The translations under genes and the position numbers were made by a program. From Caldifarciminota bacterium (lineage in GTDB: Bacteria > Hydrothermota > Tepidihabitantia > Tepidihabitantales > Tepidihabitantaceae), in NCBI GenBank assembly GCA_026418295.1, contig JAOABP010000007.1:39163-103162 (forward strand): a stretch of DNA of 64,000 nt. The letters are read 5' to 3'. A model generated the notes under the pieces. It saw nothing but the letters and a program-made list of their open reading frames with translations, was not told the origin of the DNA and made no database searches. This document shows positions 1-8,900 of the stretch, piece after piece. The stretch's first letter is position 1, and each line of letters begins with the position of its first letter.

Positions 1-1
1 A

Positions 2-262
2 AAGCAGAAGGAGGCGATGGGCTGGGGTGATCTGCCGTTTGCCGCAATGATCGGAGTTTTTGTTGGGGGAAAGGGTATGATTGTGGCACTGGCGGTGGCG
101 GTGGTTACCGGTGTGCTTTTTGGACTTGCGGGCAGGATTGGCGGTCGGCTGAAGAAGGGTCAGGAGGTGCCGTTCGGACCGTTTCTGGCGCTGGGTGGTG
201 TGGTTGGACTGTTCGCAGGCAGGGAGATTCTTGACTGGTATCTGAAGCTGGTGATGCCGTGA
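2..262 (+). CDS. Prepilin peptidase (A24), C-terminal fragment
   Basis: Only the last 86 or so residues are inside the window; the reading frame enters from the left edge, so the first internal Met is not the start. The stretch GWGDLPFAAMIG matches the second aspartate motif of type IV prepilin peptidases (usual form G.GD.KL.A..G), which supplies one of the two catalytic aspartates. A glycine-rich segment and the ending FGPFLALGG..GLFAG, typical of PilD/GspO C termini, follow. It would cleave and N-methylate type IV pilin or pseudopilin leaders in the inner membrane. The LPF after the Asp, in place of VKL, is a mild deviation. A bidirectional terminator follows. Confidence 0.75.
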   Translation, partial: KQKEAMGWGDLPFAAMIGVFVGGKGMIVALAVAVVTGVLFGLAGRIGGRLKKGQEVPFGPFLALGGVVGLFAGREILDWYLKLVMP

Positions 263-269
263 AATTAAA

Positions 270-304
270 GGCGGGGACAAGTACTCGTCCCCGCCTTCTT
301 TTTT
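270..304. terminator. Bidirectional intrinsic terminator
   Basis: A perfect 9-bp stem (270-278 with 287-295, GGCGGGGAC) closes an 8-nt loop and is followed by a T-rich run on the plus strand. It sits between the convergent prepilin peptidase and OmpA-family genes. The A-rich left side (AAATTAAA) allows it to serve the minus strand too, though less strongly. Confidence 0.85.
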
Positions 305-315
305 TACTGTCAGTA

Positions 316-2256
316 TTACTTCACAATGACAAATTCCACCCGACGGTTGAGCTGGCGACCTTCTTCGGTGTCGTTCGAGGCAATCGGCCGTGATTCTCCA
401 AACCCCTTGGCACTGAGCCGTTTCGGATCAATACCGCCATACTGGACAAGGAAATTCATGACCGCATATGCGCGCTTTTCTGACAGGATGCGGTTGGACT
501 CTTCAGACCCGATACTGCAGGTGTGCCCGTGGATTTCGACTACGATATCCGGATTGTCCTTCATAATCTGAGCCGCTTCCATCAATGCTGGATAGGATTC
601 CGGACGCAGGGTTGCCTTACCGAGTTCAAAATAGACACCTTTGAGCCTCAATACCATCCCCTTGGACACCAGCTCAAAGGTTCGTTCCGTTGTTTCTCCC
701 TTGGTGATGTTGAAACCGACAGTCTGGACAACATATCCCGGCGCATCGACTTTGATTTCATAGCTGCCGACCGGGAGTTCAGCCTGACATTCACCTGTTG
801 TGCTGTCGGTGGTCAGGGACGGTTTTTCTCCCTGAGTAAAGCTGATTGTTGCCTGCAGGGGCTTTCCAGTCTGCTTGTCAACCACCTTTGCCTTGAATGT
901 CCCCTTCATTTCGAGTGAAGCCAGTCCGATGTTGAGCTTGGTAATACTGCCGTCCTCAACTTCCACTGCCCGCTCCTCGGGGAAGTATCCATCCTTTTCA
1001 ATACGGACTGCAACCAGTCCGGCTGGAACATTATCTGCCCGGAAGAAGCCGGTGAGTGGATTCGAGCTGACAGCCGGAATGCTGGTGGCAACAAACGAGA
1101 TTTTGGCTTCCAGTGGCTTACCGTTATAGGTGTCGTAGACCCTGCCGGAAACCGTGCCGTAGGGGACAAGCGGTTTCAGCTTGAAGGTATGGGATGCATA
1201 GCCTTTATCCGGGATGACAAGCGGCACTGCTTCCGGAATGTATCCTTCTGCGGATGCCTCGACAATTACTACCCCGGCGGGCAGTTTTTCCAAGTAGAAA
1301 GTACCGTTTTCCGGATCGGTCTTGAGGTGCGGGAGACGCTTGCGGATAAAGCGGATTTTAGCTGCCAGGGGTAACCCGGTACGGGCATCTTCCACCTTGC
1401 CGACAAGTCTGCCCCAGGGTTTTTCTGGGGGTTTGGGAAATGGCGATACGAAATTAATTCCGAAGATTGCCTGATACTCCGGCATTGTTACGTCGGTTAA
1501 TCCGAACTCGACACCACCGGTAAGATGCAATACACTCATTTTAATCCGGAACCCAGGGGTAATTCTTGCCTTTGGGGTGTAGTTTTTTCCCAACAATGCC
1601 GCCAATCCGGCATCAGCATCAGTTTCAGAGCTGGCTTCCACAAACAGGTCTACGGAGTTGGATGCGAATTCAATACCGGCACCGGCAAACTGTTTTGCAG
1701 GGTCGGACAGTGTCCGGCCGTAGTTCAACATCAGCGTAGGCAGAGTTTTGTACAGATCCCAGAAGCGGAATGCCACGATTGCCCGCCAGTTGTTTTTCTC
1801 CATAAACAGCTGATCCAGAAAACCATCTGATTCTTTGTATGCATAATTGGTACGGGGGAAAACAAGTTGACCCGCACCGGCGAATTTAACTACGGGCAGA
1901 AATGGAATAGACAGTTTTGCTCCAAGAACTTCTCCCTGCCAGTCATAAAACAGAGTATAGGGATTGGTGCGGAAGTCGAGGATGCCGACCAGTGAGCCAA
2001 AGAATTCACAAAACGGGTACGGAGCATAATTCATTTCCATTCCAAACAGTGGTCCACGATACATTGTGACTTTGTCTCCGAGATTGGCGCGATTTAACAT
2101 CCAGCGGTTGGCAAACACCAGAGCGCCGTCTTCTTCGACTCTGGCATCCTGAATCCGGAACAGTCCCCTGCCGCCTCCCAGCGCAGGATCCGCAAAGCTG
2201 AGTCCGGTCAAGATCCAGACGATGCCGAGTGCGATGAATACGTTTTTACTATTCAT
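316..2256 (-). CDS. OmpA-family outer membrane protein with carboxypeptidase-regulatory-like repeats
   Basis: This 646-aa protein begins with a signal peptide (hydrophobic residues about 5-22). Next comes a region of about 270 residues rich in alternating aromatic strands that resembles an outer-membrane beta-barrel. Three carboxypeptidase-regulatory-like (CarboxypepD_reg) beta-sandwiches follow (about 285-375, 376-460, 461-545), each with a GKV.D..TG.PL.A.I motif. A C-terminal OmpA domain (about 546-646) carries the peptidoglycan-binding pattern NRILSEKRA and ends NRRVEFVIVK. The likely role is to anchor the outer membrane to the cell wall. The start has a strong SD (GAGGAGGT) 7 nt upstream and a consensus promoter just before it, so it is transcribed apart from the GTPase gene behind it. 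Confidence 0.85.
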   Translation of the reverse strand: MNSKNVFIALGIVWILTGLSFADPALGGGRGLFRIQDARVEEDGALVFANRWMLNRANLGDKVTMYRGPLFGMEMNYAPYPFCEFFGSLVGILDFRTNPYTLFYDWQGEVLGAKLSIPFLPVVKFAGAGQLVFPRTNYAYKESDGFLDQLFMEKNNWRAIVAFRFWDLYKTLPTLMLNYGRTLSDPAKQFAGAGIEFASNSVDLFVEASSETDADAGLAALLGKNYTPKARITPGFRIKMSVLHLTGGVEFGLTDVTMPEYQAIFGINFVSPFPKPPEKPWGRLVGKVEDARTGLPLAAKIRFIRKRLPHLKTDPENGTFYLEKLPAGVVIVEASAEGYIPEAVPLVIPDKGYASHTFKLKPLVPYGTVSGRVYDTYNGKPLEAKISFVATSIPAVSSNPLTGFFRADNVPAGLVAVRIEKDGYFPEERAVEVEDGSITKLNIGLASLEMKGTFKAKVVDKQTGKPLQATISFTQGEKPSLTTDSTTGECQAELPVGSYEIKVDAPGYVVQTVGFNITKGETTERTFELVSKGMVLRLKGVYFELGKATLRPESYPALMEAAQIMKDNPDIVVEIHGHTCSIGSEESNRILSEKRAYAVMNFLVQYGGIDPKRLSAKGFGESRPIASNDTEEGRQLNRRVEFVIVK

Positions 2257-2331
2257 AAAAATACCTCCTCGGTTGTATTACTTGCCAAAATTGAAAAGGG
2301 ATACCCCCCTTTTTTAGCAATCATATACTTC

Positions 2332-2360
2332 ATAATATAAATTTTATACCGGGTTGTCAA
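2332..2360 (-). promoter_or_regulatory. Sigma-70-type promoter of the OmpA-family gene
   Basis: On the minus strand, TTGACA (2360-2355) is separated by 17 nt from TATTAT (2337-2332). The expected start of transcription lies near 2325, giving a leader of about 68 nt that contains a G-run and ends in a strong SD. Confidence 0.75.
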
Positions 2361-2380
2361 CTGAAAAATTGTGGCGGTTT

Positions 2381-3349
2381 TTACTCCTGAATGTGAAATT
2401 CAATGATATCCCGGTCCTGCAAACACTGGGTCCGCTCTACCCGTTGACCGGTGAAGGCATGGTTCCGCCAGAGTCGGGCATAGGCAAGTTTGCGGGCGAA
2501 ATCCTTGTGCAGATGATAGGCGGCGTCAATAACCGTAGCACCGGTTTTCAGAATTACCGGTTCGTTCATATCTGGCGGTTTGCCCGGTTTTTTCGTATAG
2601 ACACGAATAATATCAAGTACGGCGAATGCCCGGCGCCGGAATTCCTCAATCCCCTGTCCGGTATTTACTGATACTAAAAGAATATCTACGTCACCCATCA
2701 GTTCCCGGAGAATGGTGAGGCGATCCTGGGCTTCCGGGTCGTCAGCCTTGGTGCCGAGACGGAGCAGAGGTTTGATTGTGGTGCCGGGTTCGGGCGTAAA
2801 TGCAATCCGGTGGCGGGCGAGCAATTCTCGGATCTGCTCTGTTGTTTCCAGAACCGAATCGTCTCCCAGATCAAGCAGCCAGCAAACAGCATCCGCAGTG
2901 CGCAGGATGTGAAACAGCCATGCGGGCGAATCTGGGGTAAGAGGAGGAGTATCAATCAGTTGGATCTGTATGTCTTCGTAGGGCATCATTCCGGCGAGTG
3001 GGCGGGTGGTGGTGAATGGGTAAGGTGCGACTTCAGTGTTCAGTCCGGTCAGTGCGTGAACCAGTGCCGATTTGCCACAGTTAGGGGCCCCGAAAACTGC
3101 GATCTGTCCTGCACCCTGTTTTTCGACTGAGTACCAGTCGACGCGTTTGCCACTGCCCCGATCTTCGGACAGTTCGCGCCGGATGCGGGCAATTCTGGAC
3201 TTAATGTCCGCCTGCATCTTTTCTGTGCCCTTGTGCTTGGGGATAGTGGCGAGCATTTCTTCCAGGCAGATGAGTTTTTCCTCCGGAGTTTTTGCCTGCC
3301 GGAATTTTTCCTCTGCCTGTTTATATTCTGGAGTCAGGTTCGCCGGCAT
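2381..3349 (-). CDS. OBG/DRG-type GTPase with TGS domain
   Basis: This 322-aa protein has an N-terminal helical region (1-70). The G domain carries a P-loop GAPNCGKS (87-94), switch II DTPP (133-136) and a G4 motif read as TKAD. The C-terminal TGS domain (about 245-322) ends with the typical RDIIEFH. This order is that of the DRG branch of the Obg superfamily, thought to act in ribosome or translation control. Only one ATG is possible: an in-frame stop lies just upstream. The only SD-like stretch (GGGAGGTG) is 22 nt from the start and lies inside a hairpin. It follows the DUF1015 gene by 68 nt and is probably co-transcribed. Confidence 0.8.
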   Translation of the reverse strand: MPANLTPEYKQAEEKFRQAKTPEEKLICLEEMLATIPKHKGTEKMQADIKSRIARIRRELSEDRGSGKRVDWYSVEKQGAGQIAVFGAPNCGKSALVHALTGLNTEVAPYPFTTTRPLAGMMPYEDIQIQLIDTPPLTPDSPAWLFHILRTADAVCWLLDLGDDSVLETTEQIRELLARHRIAFTPEPGTTIKPLLRLGTKADDPEAQDRLTILRELMGDVDILLVSVNTGQGIEEFRRRAFAVLDIIRVYTKKPGKPPDMNEPVILKTGATVIDAAYHLHKDFARKLAYARLWRNHAFTGQRVERTQCLQDRDIIEFHIQE

Positions 3350-3364
3350 AATATCGCTAAATTC

Positions 3365-3395
3365 GGTTCAGCACCTCCCTGGGGAGGACTGAGCC
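3365..3395 (-). promoter_or_regulatory. Hairpin enclosing the SD-like sequence of the GTPase gene
   Basis: In the minus-strand RNA, a 31-nt imperfect hairpin pairs CCUCC with GGAGG in its upper stem and UCAGU with GCUGA below. The GGAGG is the only SD-like element before the GTPase start. Whether it regulates translation or is only a processing or attenuation structure cannot be told from sequence. Confidence 0.4.
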
Positions 3396-3417
3396 GGTTA
3401 AACGGCACGCTCAGAAT

Positions 3418-4689
3418 TTAGAGAGTCTTTGTTTCATCAACATCCATAAATACAAGTCCCGAGATCAGTTTAGGATAAAAATCGGTTGACTTCTGGGGCA
3501 TACGCTCCATTTTCTTCGCCAGTGCCTGGACCTGTTCGGGCCGGGTGGGGTTAAGAAACAGAGCAACCTGATATTCGCCGGAATTAACGCGGGCGATGGC
3601 ATCATTCCAGTAACGCTCATAGCTAACCCGGCCTTCGATTGATTCCGGGGTGATTCCGAATACCCGGTCGATCACCAGCGCGTGCAGCAGGGCAACATCA
3701 AGCTGGCGGTACTCAGGGCTTTTTTCTTTGAGGGCATCCAGAGCAATATCAGTAGATTTGAGTAGCAGTAGAAAACTTTTGCCCGGTCCGAGATACAGGA
3801 TAAAGGCATGCTGGTTCCGATTGTGTTCCAGCTCTGTTTTTGCCTGCGGGTCATTGACCGGCTTTACGATAAATATTTCTCCGAGGCGCTGGAGCAGCTC
3901 TTCCTGCCGGATTTGAACGCCTTTGATCAGTCGGTGTGTGGGCAGAATTACCAAACCCGGGTCGGTAATTTTGAAAAAGGCGGCGGTTTTGAATCTGAGA
4001 GCAGCGTTGTCCGGAAGAGGAATTTTCCGTTCCATTTCCTGCCGGTAATTGAGTGCGGTTTCGTAGCGGTGATGGCCATCAGCAATCAATAGTACTCTGT
4101 TCTGCAGTGCCTGATGCAGGGCACGGACCCGGGATGGTTCGTCAATCCGCCATACCCGGTGTATTACATGGTATTCGTCAACCGCTTCCATCAAGGGTGG
4201 TCCTTCAGTTTGCAGCAGTCGCTCGATCTCTCCCGATTCATCCGGATAGAGCAGGAAGATCTGCTCGTAGTCCTTTTTAGTGGCGCGCAGGAGGTTAAGC
4301 CGGTCAGCCTTGGGACCGGAATGGGTAAACTCGTGGGGCAGGACCGTGCCTTTTTCAAATTCTTCTACTCTGATTGCACCGATGAAGCCACGGCGGCGCA
4401 TGATCTGATTGTCCAGCTGAAACTCTTCCTCCAGTACATAAAATGCAGGTGCAGGATCTTCAATCAGAATCTGCTGCTGGAGCCATTCACAGCAGGTGCG
4501 GGCAGAGCTGTTGTAGGGGTCAGAATCTTTAGGGAGGATCAGTCGGACAAAATTGTAGGGGTGCCGGGAATGATACTCCTCCTGCATCGCAGGACTAATT
4601 TTGTCATAGGGCTGGGTAATTACAGCACTTAAATCGGCAATCTTTTCCAGGTTATAATGGATCGCCGGAAAGGGTCGTACATCAGCCAT
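3418..4689 (-). CDS. DUF1015 family protein
   Basis: A 423-aa cytoplasmic protein of the DUF1015 (COG4198) family. It is recognised by the N-terminal FPAIHYN and YDKISP motifs, EEF...GFIGAI, and the hallmark DGHHRYETALNYR near residue 200, followed by the C-terminal Asp/Glu-rich part. Its catalytic activity is not established to my knowledge. The gene directly abuts serA (the serA stop codon ends where this ATG begins), an arrangement that suggests a role near serine metabolism; that is inference. No SD of its own is obvious, so translation is probably coupled to serA. Confidence 0.85.
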   Translation of the reverse strand: MADVRPFPAIHYNLEKIADLSAVITQPYDKISPAMQEEYHSRHPYNFVRLILPKDSDPYNSSARTCCEWLQQQILIEDPAPAFYVLEEEFQLDNQIMRRRGFIGAIRVEEFEKGTVLPHEFTHSGPKADRLNLLRATKKDYEQIFLLYPDESGEIERLLQTEGPPLMEAVDEYHVIHRVWRIDEPSRVRALHQALQNRVLLIADGHHRYETALNYRQEMERKIPLPDNAALRFKTAAFFKITDPGLVILPTHRLIKGVQIRQEELLQRLGEIFIVKPVNDPQAKTELEHNRNQHAFILYLGPGKSFLLLLKSTDIALDALKEKSPEYRQLDVALLHALVIDRVFGITPESIEGRVSYERYWNDAIARVNSGEYQVALFLNPTRPEQVQALAKKMERMPQKSTDFYPKLISGLVFMDVDETKTL

Positions 4690-5595
4690 TTATATTGCTC
4701 CTTTCAGTGCATCCCGGACCTTTTCAGCAATCTGAATTCCTGCCCGACGCTGACCTTCTTTGGTCTGGGCGCCGATGTGGGGAGTGCCGATTACCTGTGG
4801 CAGTGAGAACAGCCGGAAATCTTTTAGTGGTTCCTCTTCAAATACATCAAGCGCCGCTGCCGCCACCTGACCGCTTTGAATCGCCTCAAATAAAGCAGCT
4901 TCATCTATGACCCCACCGCGGGCGCAGTTGATGATGATGACCCCCTTCTTCATTTTTGCGAATGCCTCTTTATTCAGAAGGTGGTAGGTTTCCGGTGTTT
5001 TCGGGATGTGCAGGGAGATGAAATCCGATTTTGCGAGCAGTTGATCAAGAGAACAGGGTTCACCGTATTGCGGCTGGATGCCGGGCAGGTCGTTGACGAG
5101 CACCTTCATTCCCAGTGCCAGCGCCCGTTTTGCCAGTTCGGTTCCAATTCTGCCAGAACCGATGATTCCCAGTGTTTTGCCGAAGAGTTCGATCCCCTTG
5201 AATGCCTTTTTTTCCCACTTGCCGCTGCGCAGGGAAGCGGTTGCCTGCGGGATGGAGCGGGCACAGGCAAACATCAGGCCCAGTGCCAGTTCGGCAACAG
5301 AAATTGAGGTCGCCTCCGGAGTATTGACCACCTTGATGCCCCTTGCTTCGGCCGCCTTGCGGTCAACATTGTCGAGTCCGACTCCGGCCCGGCCGATTAC
5401 CTTGAGATTTTTACCGGCATTGATCACTTCCGCCGTGACTTTCGTTGCACTGCGGACAATGATCGCATCATAGTCCGGAATGATCTTCAACAGTTCTTCC
5501 GGGGTGATGCCCGGTTTTTCATCTACGGAAAAACCGGCATCGGTAAGGATTTTTACACCTTCAGGGTCAATCGGGTCTGTGATAATGATCTTCAT
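4690..5595 (-). CDS. serA: D-3-phosphoglycerate dehydrogenase, short form
   Basis: This 301-aa protein catalyses the NAD-dependent oxidation of 3-phosphoglycerate, the first step of serine synthesis. Visible motifs are the catalytic-arginine segment GRAGVGLDNVD (69-79), the NAD-binding GSGRIG (146-151), HIPKTPETYHLLN, NCARGGVIDE, and the catalytic-histidine motif GTPHIGAQT near the C terminus. It lacks the C-terminal ACT domain, so classical feedback control by serine is not expected. The ATG has an AGGAG SD 7 nt upstream and a promoter about 50 nt upstream. It heads a probable serA-DUF1015-GTPase transcript. Confidence 0.92.
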   Translation of the reverse strand: MKIIITDPIDPEGVKILTDAGFSVDEKPGITPEELLKIIPDYDAIIVRSATKVTAEVINAGKNLKVIGRAGVGLDNVDRKAAEARGIKVVNTPEATSISVAELALGLMFACARSIPQATASLRSGKWEKKAFKGIELFGKTLGIIGSGRIGTELAKRALALGMKVLVNDLPGIQPQYGEPCSLDQLLAKSDFISLHIPKTPETYHLLNKEAFAKMKKGVIIINCARGGVIDEAALFEAIQSGQVAAAALDVFEEEPLKDFRLFSLPQVIGTPHIGAQTKEGQRRAGIQIAEKVRDALKGAI

Positions 5596-5644
5596 TGTCT
5601 ACTCCTTCTGTTTTGGATACTCAATCAAGCGTGAGTTATGGTAT

Positions 5645-5672
5645 ATGATAACCGAGGGTTTGGTTTAGTCAA
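5645..5672 (-). promoter_or_regulatory. Sigma-70-type promoter of serA
   Basis: On the minus strand, TTGACT (5672-5667), a 16-nt spacer and TATCAT (5650-5645). The predicted leader of roughly 43 nt contains the serA SD. Confidence 0.6.
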
Positions 5673-5730
5673 CAGTGACGGGGGTGTACTGGTCCCTGTC
5701 TTTAAATTGCGTTTTTTCCGTTAATTCTGA

Positions 5731-5758
5731 TTGACAGAATGCCAGTTTTTGCTATAAT
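5731..5758 (+). promoter_or_regulatory. Consensus sigma-70-type promoter of the C25 protease gene
   Basis: TTGACA at 5731-5736, a 16-nt spacer and TATAAT at 5753-5758 match the consensus in all twelve positions. Transcription should begin near 5765, leaving an unusually long leader of about 175 nt. Confidence 0.85.
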
Positions 5759-5764
5759 TTCATT

Positions 5765-5940
5765 AGCCAGCAATGGCGGAGTAAAGAGGCGCGGCGTATA
5801 AATCATGTGCAGGCTCGGCACATCATTATCTCTGACCGCCTTTATCAAGGGCGGTCGCAAAACCCGGTTATTATCTTCCAAGTTCAATTCAGTTCAACAT
5901 TGGCGGTTAAATAATTCTGCAACCGCCAGAAGGAGGTATA
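5765..5940 (+). promoter_or_regulatory. Structured leader of the C25 protease gene
   Basis: The leader holds two hairpins: GACCGCC/GGCGGTC (5834-5840 with 5850-5856) and TGGCGGTT/AACCGCCA (5901-5908 with 5921-5928). The second ends one base before the SD GAAGGAGG. The ACCGCC of the first hairpin could also pair with the GGCGGT of the second, so mutually exclusive folds are possible. No known riboswitch consensus is recognised. The rest of the 5596-5730 gap holds the serA and protease promoters and no convincing gene. Confidence 0.45.
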
Positions 5941-8900
5941 ATGAGGCGTAATGTATTTGTGATAATATTATTCGGACTTTCAGCCGGTTATTTGTTTGGC
6001 GCCGGCTGGTCCGCCAGTTTTCAGTTCCGTCCCAATTCATTTAGTGTGCAGACATTGGAACGGGATGGTCAGACTTTCACCATCATCAATCCTGAGCGAA
6101 ACGCAGTGCCGGAGCATTCCAATCTGCAAATTGACTATGTGCGGGAAACCGGTAAACCGATATTACCCTGCTGGAGTTTTATCCTTTTAATTCCGCAGGG
6201 AATGAAGGTGGGACAAGTACGGGTGACTGAGGATGGTGTAACCTCAATTAAGGCAGAATATCCCCCCTATCCCGCTCAGCCTCCAGTGCCGGTGTCTGCA
6301 TCCGAACTCCCCCCCCTTGTTTTTCCTGAGCGCGAAATTTACCAGGGAACTCAGCCCTGGCCTGGGGAGCGCTACTGGATAAGCCCGGTGGGCATCAAAT
6401 CCGGGTTCCGGCTGGTTAATATCGTGATCTATCCGGTGCGGTATGATCCGGTTAACGGCAGTTATCTCATCAGTCAGAACTTGAGGGTGGAAATTGAATA
6501 TGAACCGGACCCAACAGCAGAATTTGCCAGTCTGACCGGAAAGCAGCTCAAGTTGTTCAGTGCTGCAGTAAAGTCTATAGTCATCAACCCCGAGGATGTG
6601 AGCCGGTATGCACCACAGGAAAGATCTGCTGACTTTGGCACTTATGATTATGTCATTATTACCAATTCTACGCTTGAGCCCTATTTTCAGCCACTTCTAA
6701 ACTGGCGCAGACGTCTCGGTTATTCCGGGATTATCCGGACAACCAGCTGGATTAATTCCAATTATTCAGGTCGGGATCTGCCCGAGAAGATCCGGAACTT
6801 CATCCGTGATTATTTTAACAATTACGGCACGATGTGGGTGCTTTTAGGCGGCGATACCGCAGTCGTGCCAGCCCGGCGGGCACGGGCTACCTGTGCCGGA
6901 GAAATCGGAAACATTCCCTGCGACCTTTACTATGTGGACCTGCAGTACTCCTGGGATTCGAACAATGACAACATCTTTGGTCAGTATGGGGTTGACACTA
7001 CTGATTTATATTATGATCTCTATGTCGGCCGGGCAAGTGTTGATGACACCAATCAGGTCAAGACCTTTGTCAACAAGGTAATTACGCATGAGTCAAATCC
7101 GCCGACCGACTATCTGCGCCGGATACTTCTGGTGAGCGGTTATCTCTGGAGTGGTTATGATGAGACCCAGTCAAATGACTCGATTGCCAACATTACACCT
7201 TCCGGCTGGTCCGATGTTTATATTGAAAATCCGGGTAATACCACTATGGTGCGGGATTCGCTGAACCACGGGTTTCAGTTCTGCCATATGGTCGGCCATG
7301 GAAATGATTACGGCATTTATCACAACTCCACCGCCTATTACAGCACTTCGGTGATCTCCGGTCATAACAATGGTTCACGGGTCGGACTGATCAACTCGAT
7401 CGCCTGCTATCCAGGGAACTTCGAATACAATGATTGTCTTGCTGAGGCTTCCCACAACTGCGCAACTGGTGGTGCCCTTTCGGTGATCATGAACTCGCGC
7501 TATGGCTGGGGCACGCCGCCGGTGCTCGGTCCTTCAGAGCAGCTGGATATCCGGTTTTATGACTATTTCTTCAATCATGATACGATGCCGATTGCTTTGA
7601 CCCATGCTGAGTCCAAGGAGGTTTACCGCGGCTGGGCCAATGGCGGGGATGGTGCGTGGCGCTGGTGCTATTTTGAACTCAATTACTTCGGTGACCCGCT
7701 GCAGCTGATGTATGAAAATGTCCCGGCCCAGCTGAACGCAAGTTTCTCCAACCCGATTAATATCGGCATTCAGAATTTCACTGTTACAGTAACATCAGGA
7801 TCTAATCCGGTATCGCAGGCACTGGTCTGTGTCTGGAAAGGCAGCGAGGTTTATGAACGTAACTATACGAATGCCTCCGGACAGGTTACATTTACCATCA
7901 ATCCGACTACGTCTGGTTATATGTATGTCACCGCTTCTAAGCCCAACTATCTGCCCGACCTGGATTCCTGCCAGGTGGTTGCGTCCCGGCTTGATGTCGG
8001 CGTGAGCCGGATCATTACCCCATCGGGCACGGTTGATTACGGCACAACGCTCAATCCTACTGCGGTGATCAGGAATTATCTTGCGGTGCCGGTTGCCAAT
8101 GTGCCGATCCGGTTTACAATTGCTGGCGGGTATACCGCCAATGAGATTATCAGTCAGATTGGAGGCAATGACTCAGCGATAGTTCAGTTCACTCAATGGA
8201 CCGCTGCACCTGCGGGCAATCTGGTGGTCAAATGTTCAACCATGCTTGCCGGAGATACCTTCCCGAACAACGATTATCTGACCGGTTCGGTGTTTGTCCG
8301 CTACCGGGATGCGGGTGCAGTATCAATAACAATTCCGGCTACGGTGGATTCCGGTACGGTTGTCTATCCGGTCGCAACGGTCCGCAATTATGGAAATACG
8401 AATGAGACCTTTAATGTCCGGCTGGTGATTGCAGGCACGAGCTACAATCAGACCCGGATGAAGACACTGGCTTCGGGTGCGATTGATACCGTAAATTTTC
8501 CGGCCTGGACTGCGCTGGAACGCGGGGGGCATACGGTCCGGTGTTCAACTCAGCTCAGTGGTGATAATAACCCTGGAAACGACCTGATAACCGCCAATAC
8601 ATTTGTCCGGGTGCGGGATGTGGGCTGCACTCAGATTATTTCTCCGGTTGGCAATATCGATTCGGTGCCAACAATCCCCGTGCGGGCGAAGGTCAGAAAC
8701 TTCGGCAATACGAGCGAGAGCTTTACGCTCAAATTCCGGATCAACGGTCCGGTGAACTGGAGCGATCAGGCATCGGTTAACAATCTGGCACCGGGAGATT
8801 CGGTGGTGGTTAATTTCAATGACTGGGCCTGTGGACCCCGTGGTTCCTATGCTACTGTTTGTTCTACGGAGTTCAGTGGTGATATGCGGCCGGGTAATGA

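Noticed and set aside
5702..5887. A 61-codon minus-strand frame in the leader of the C25 protease gene
   Set aside because: No SD; lies across the strong promoter and hairpins of the opposite strand, and the sequence has no protein-like pattern.
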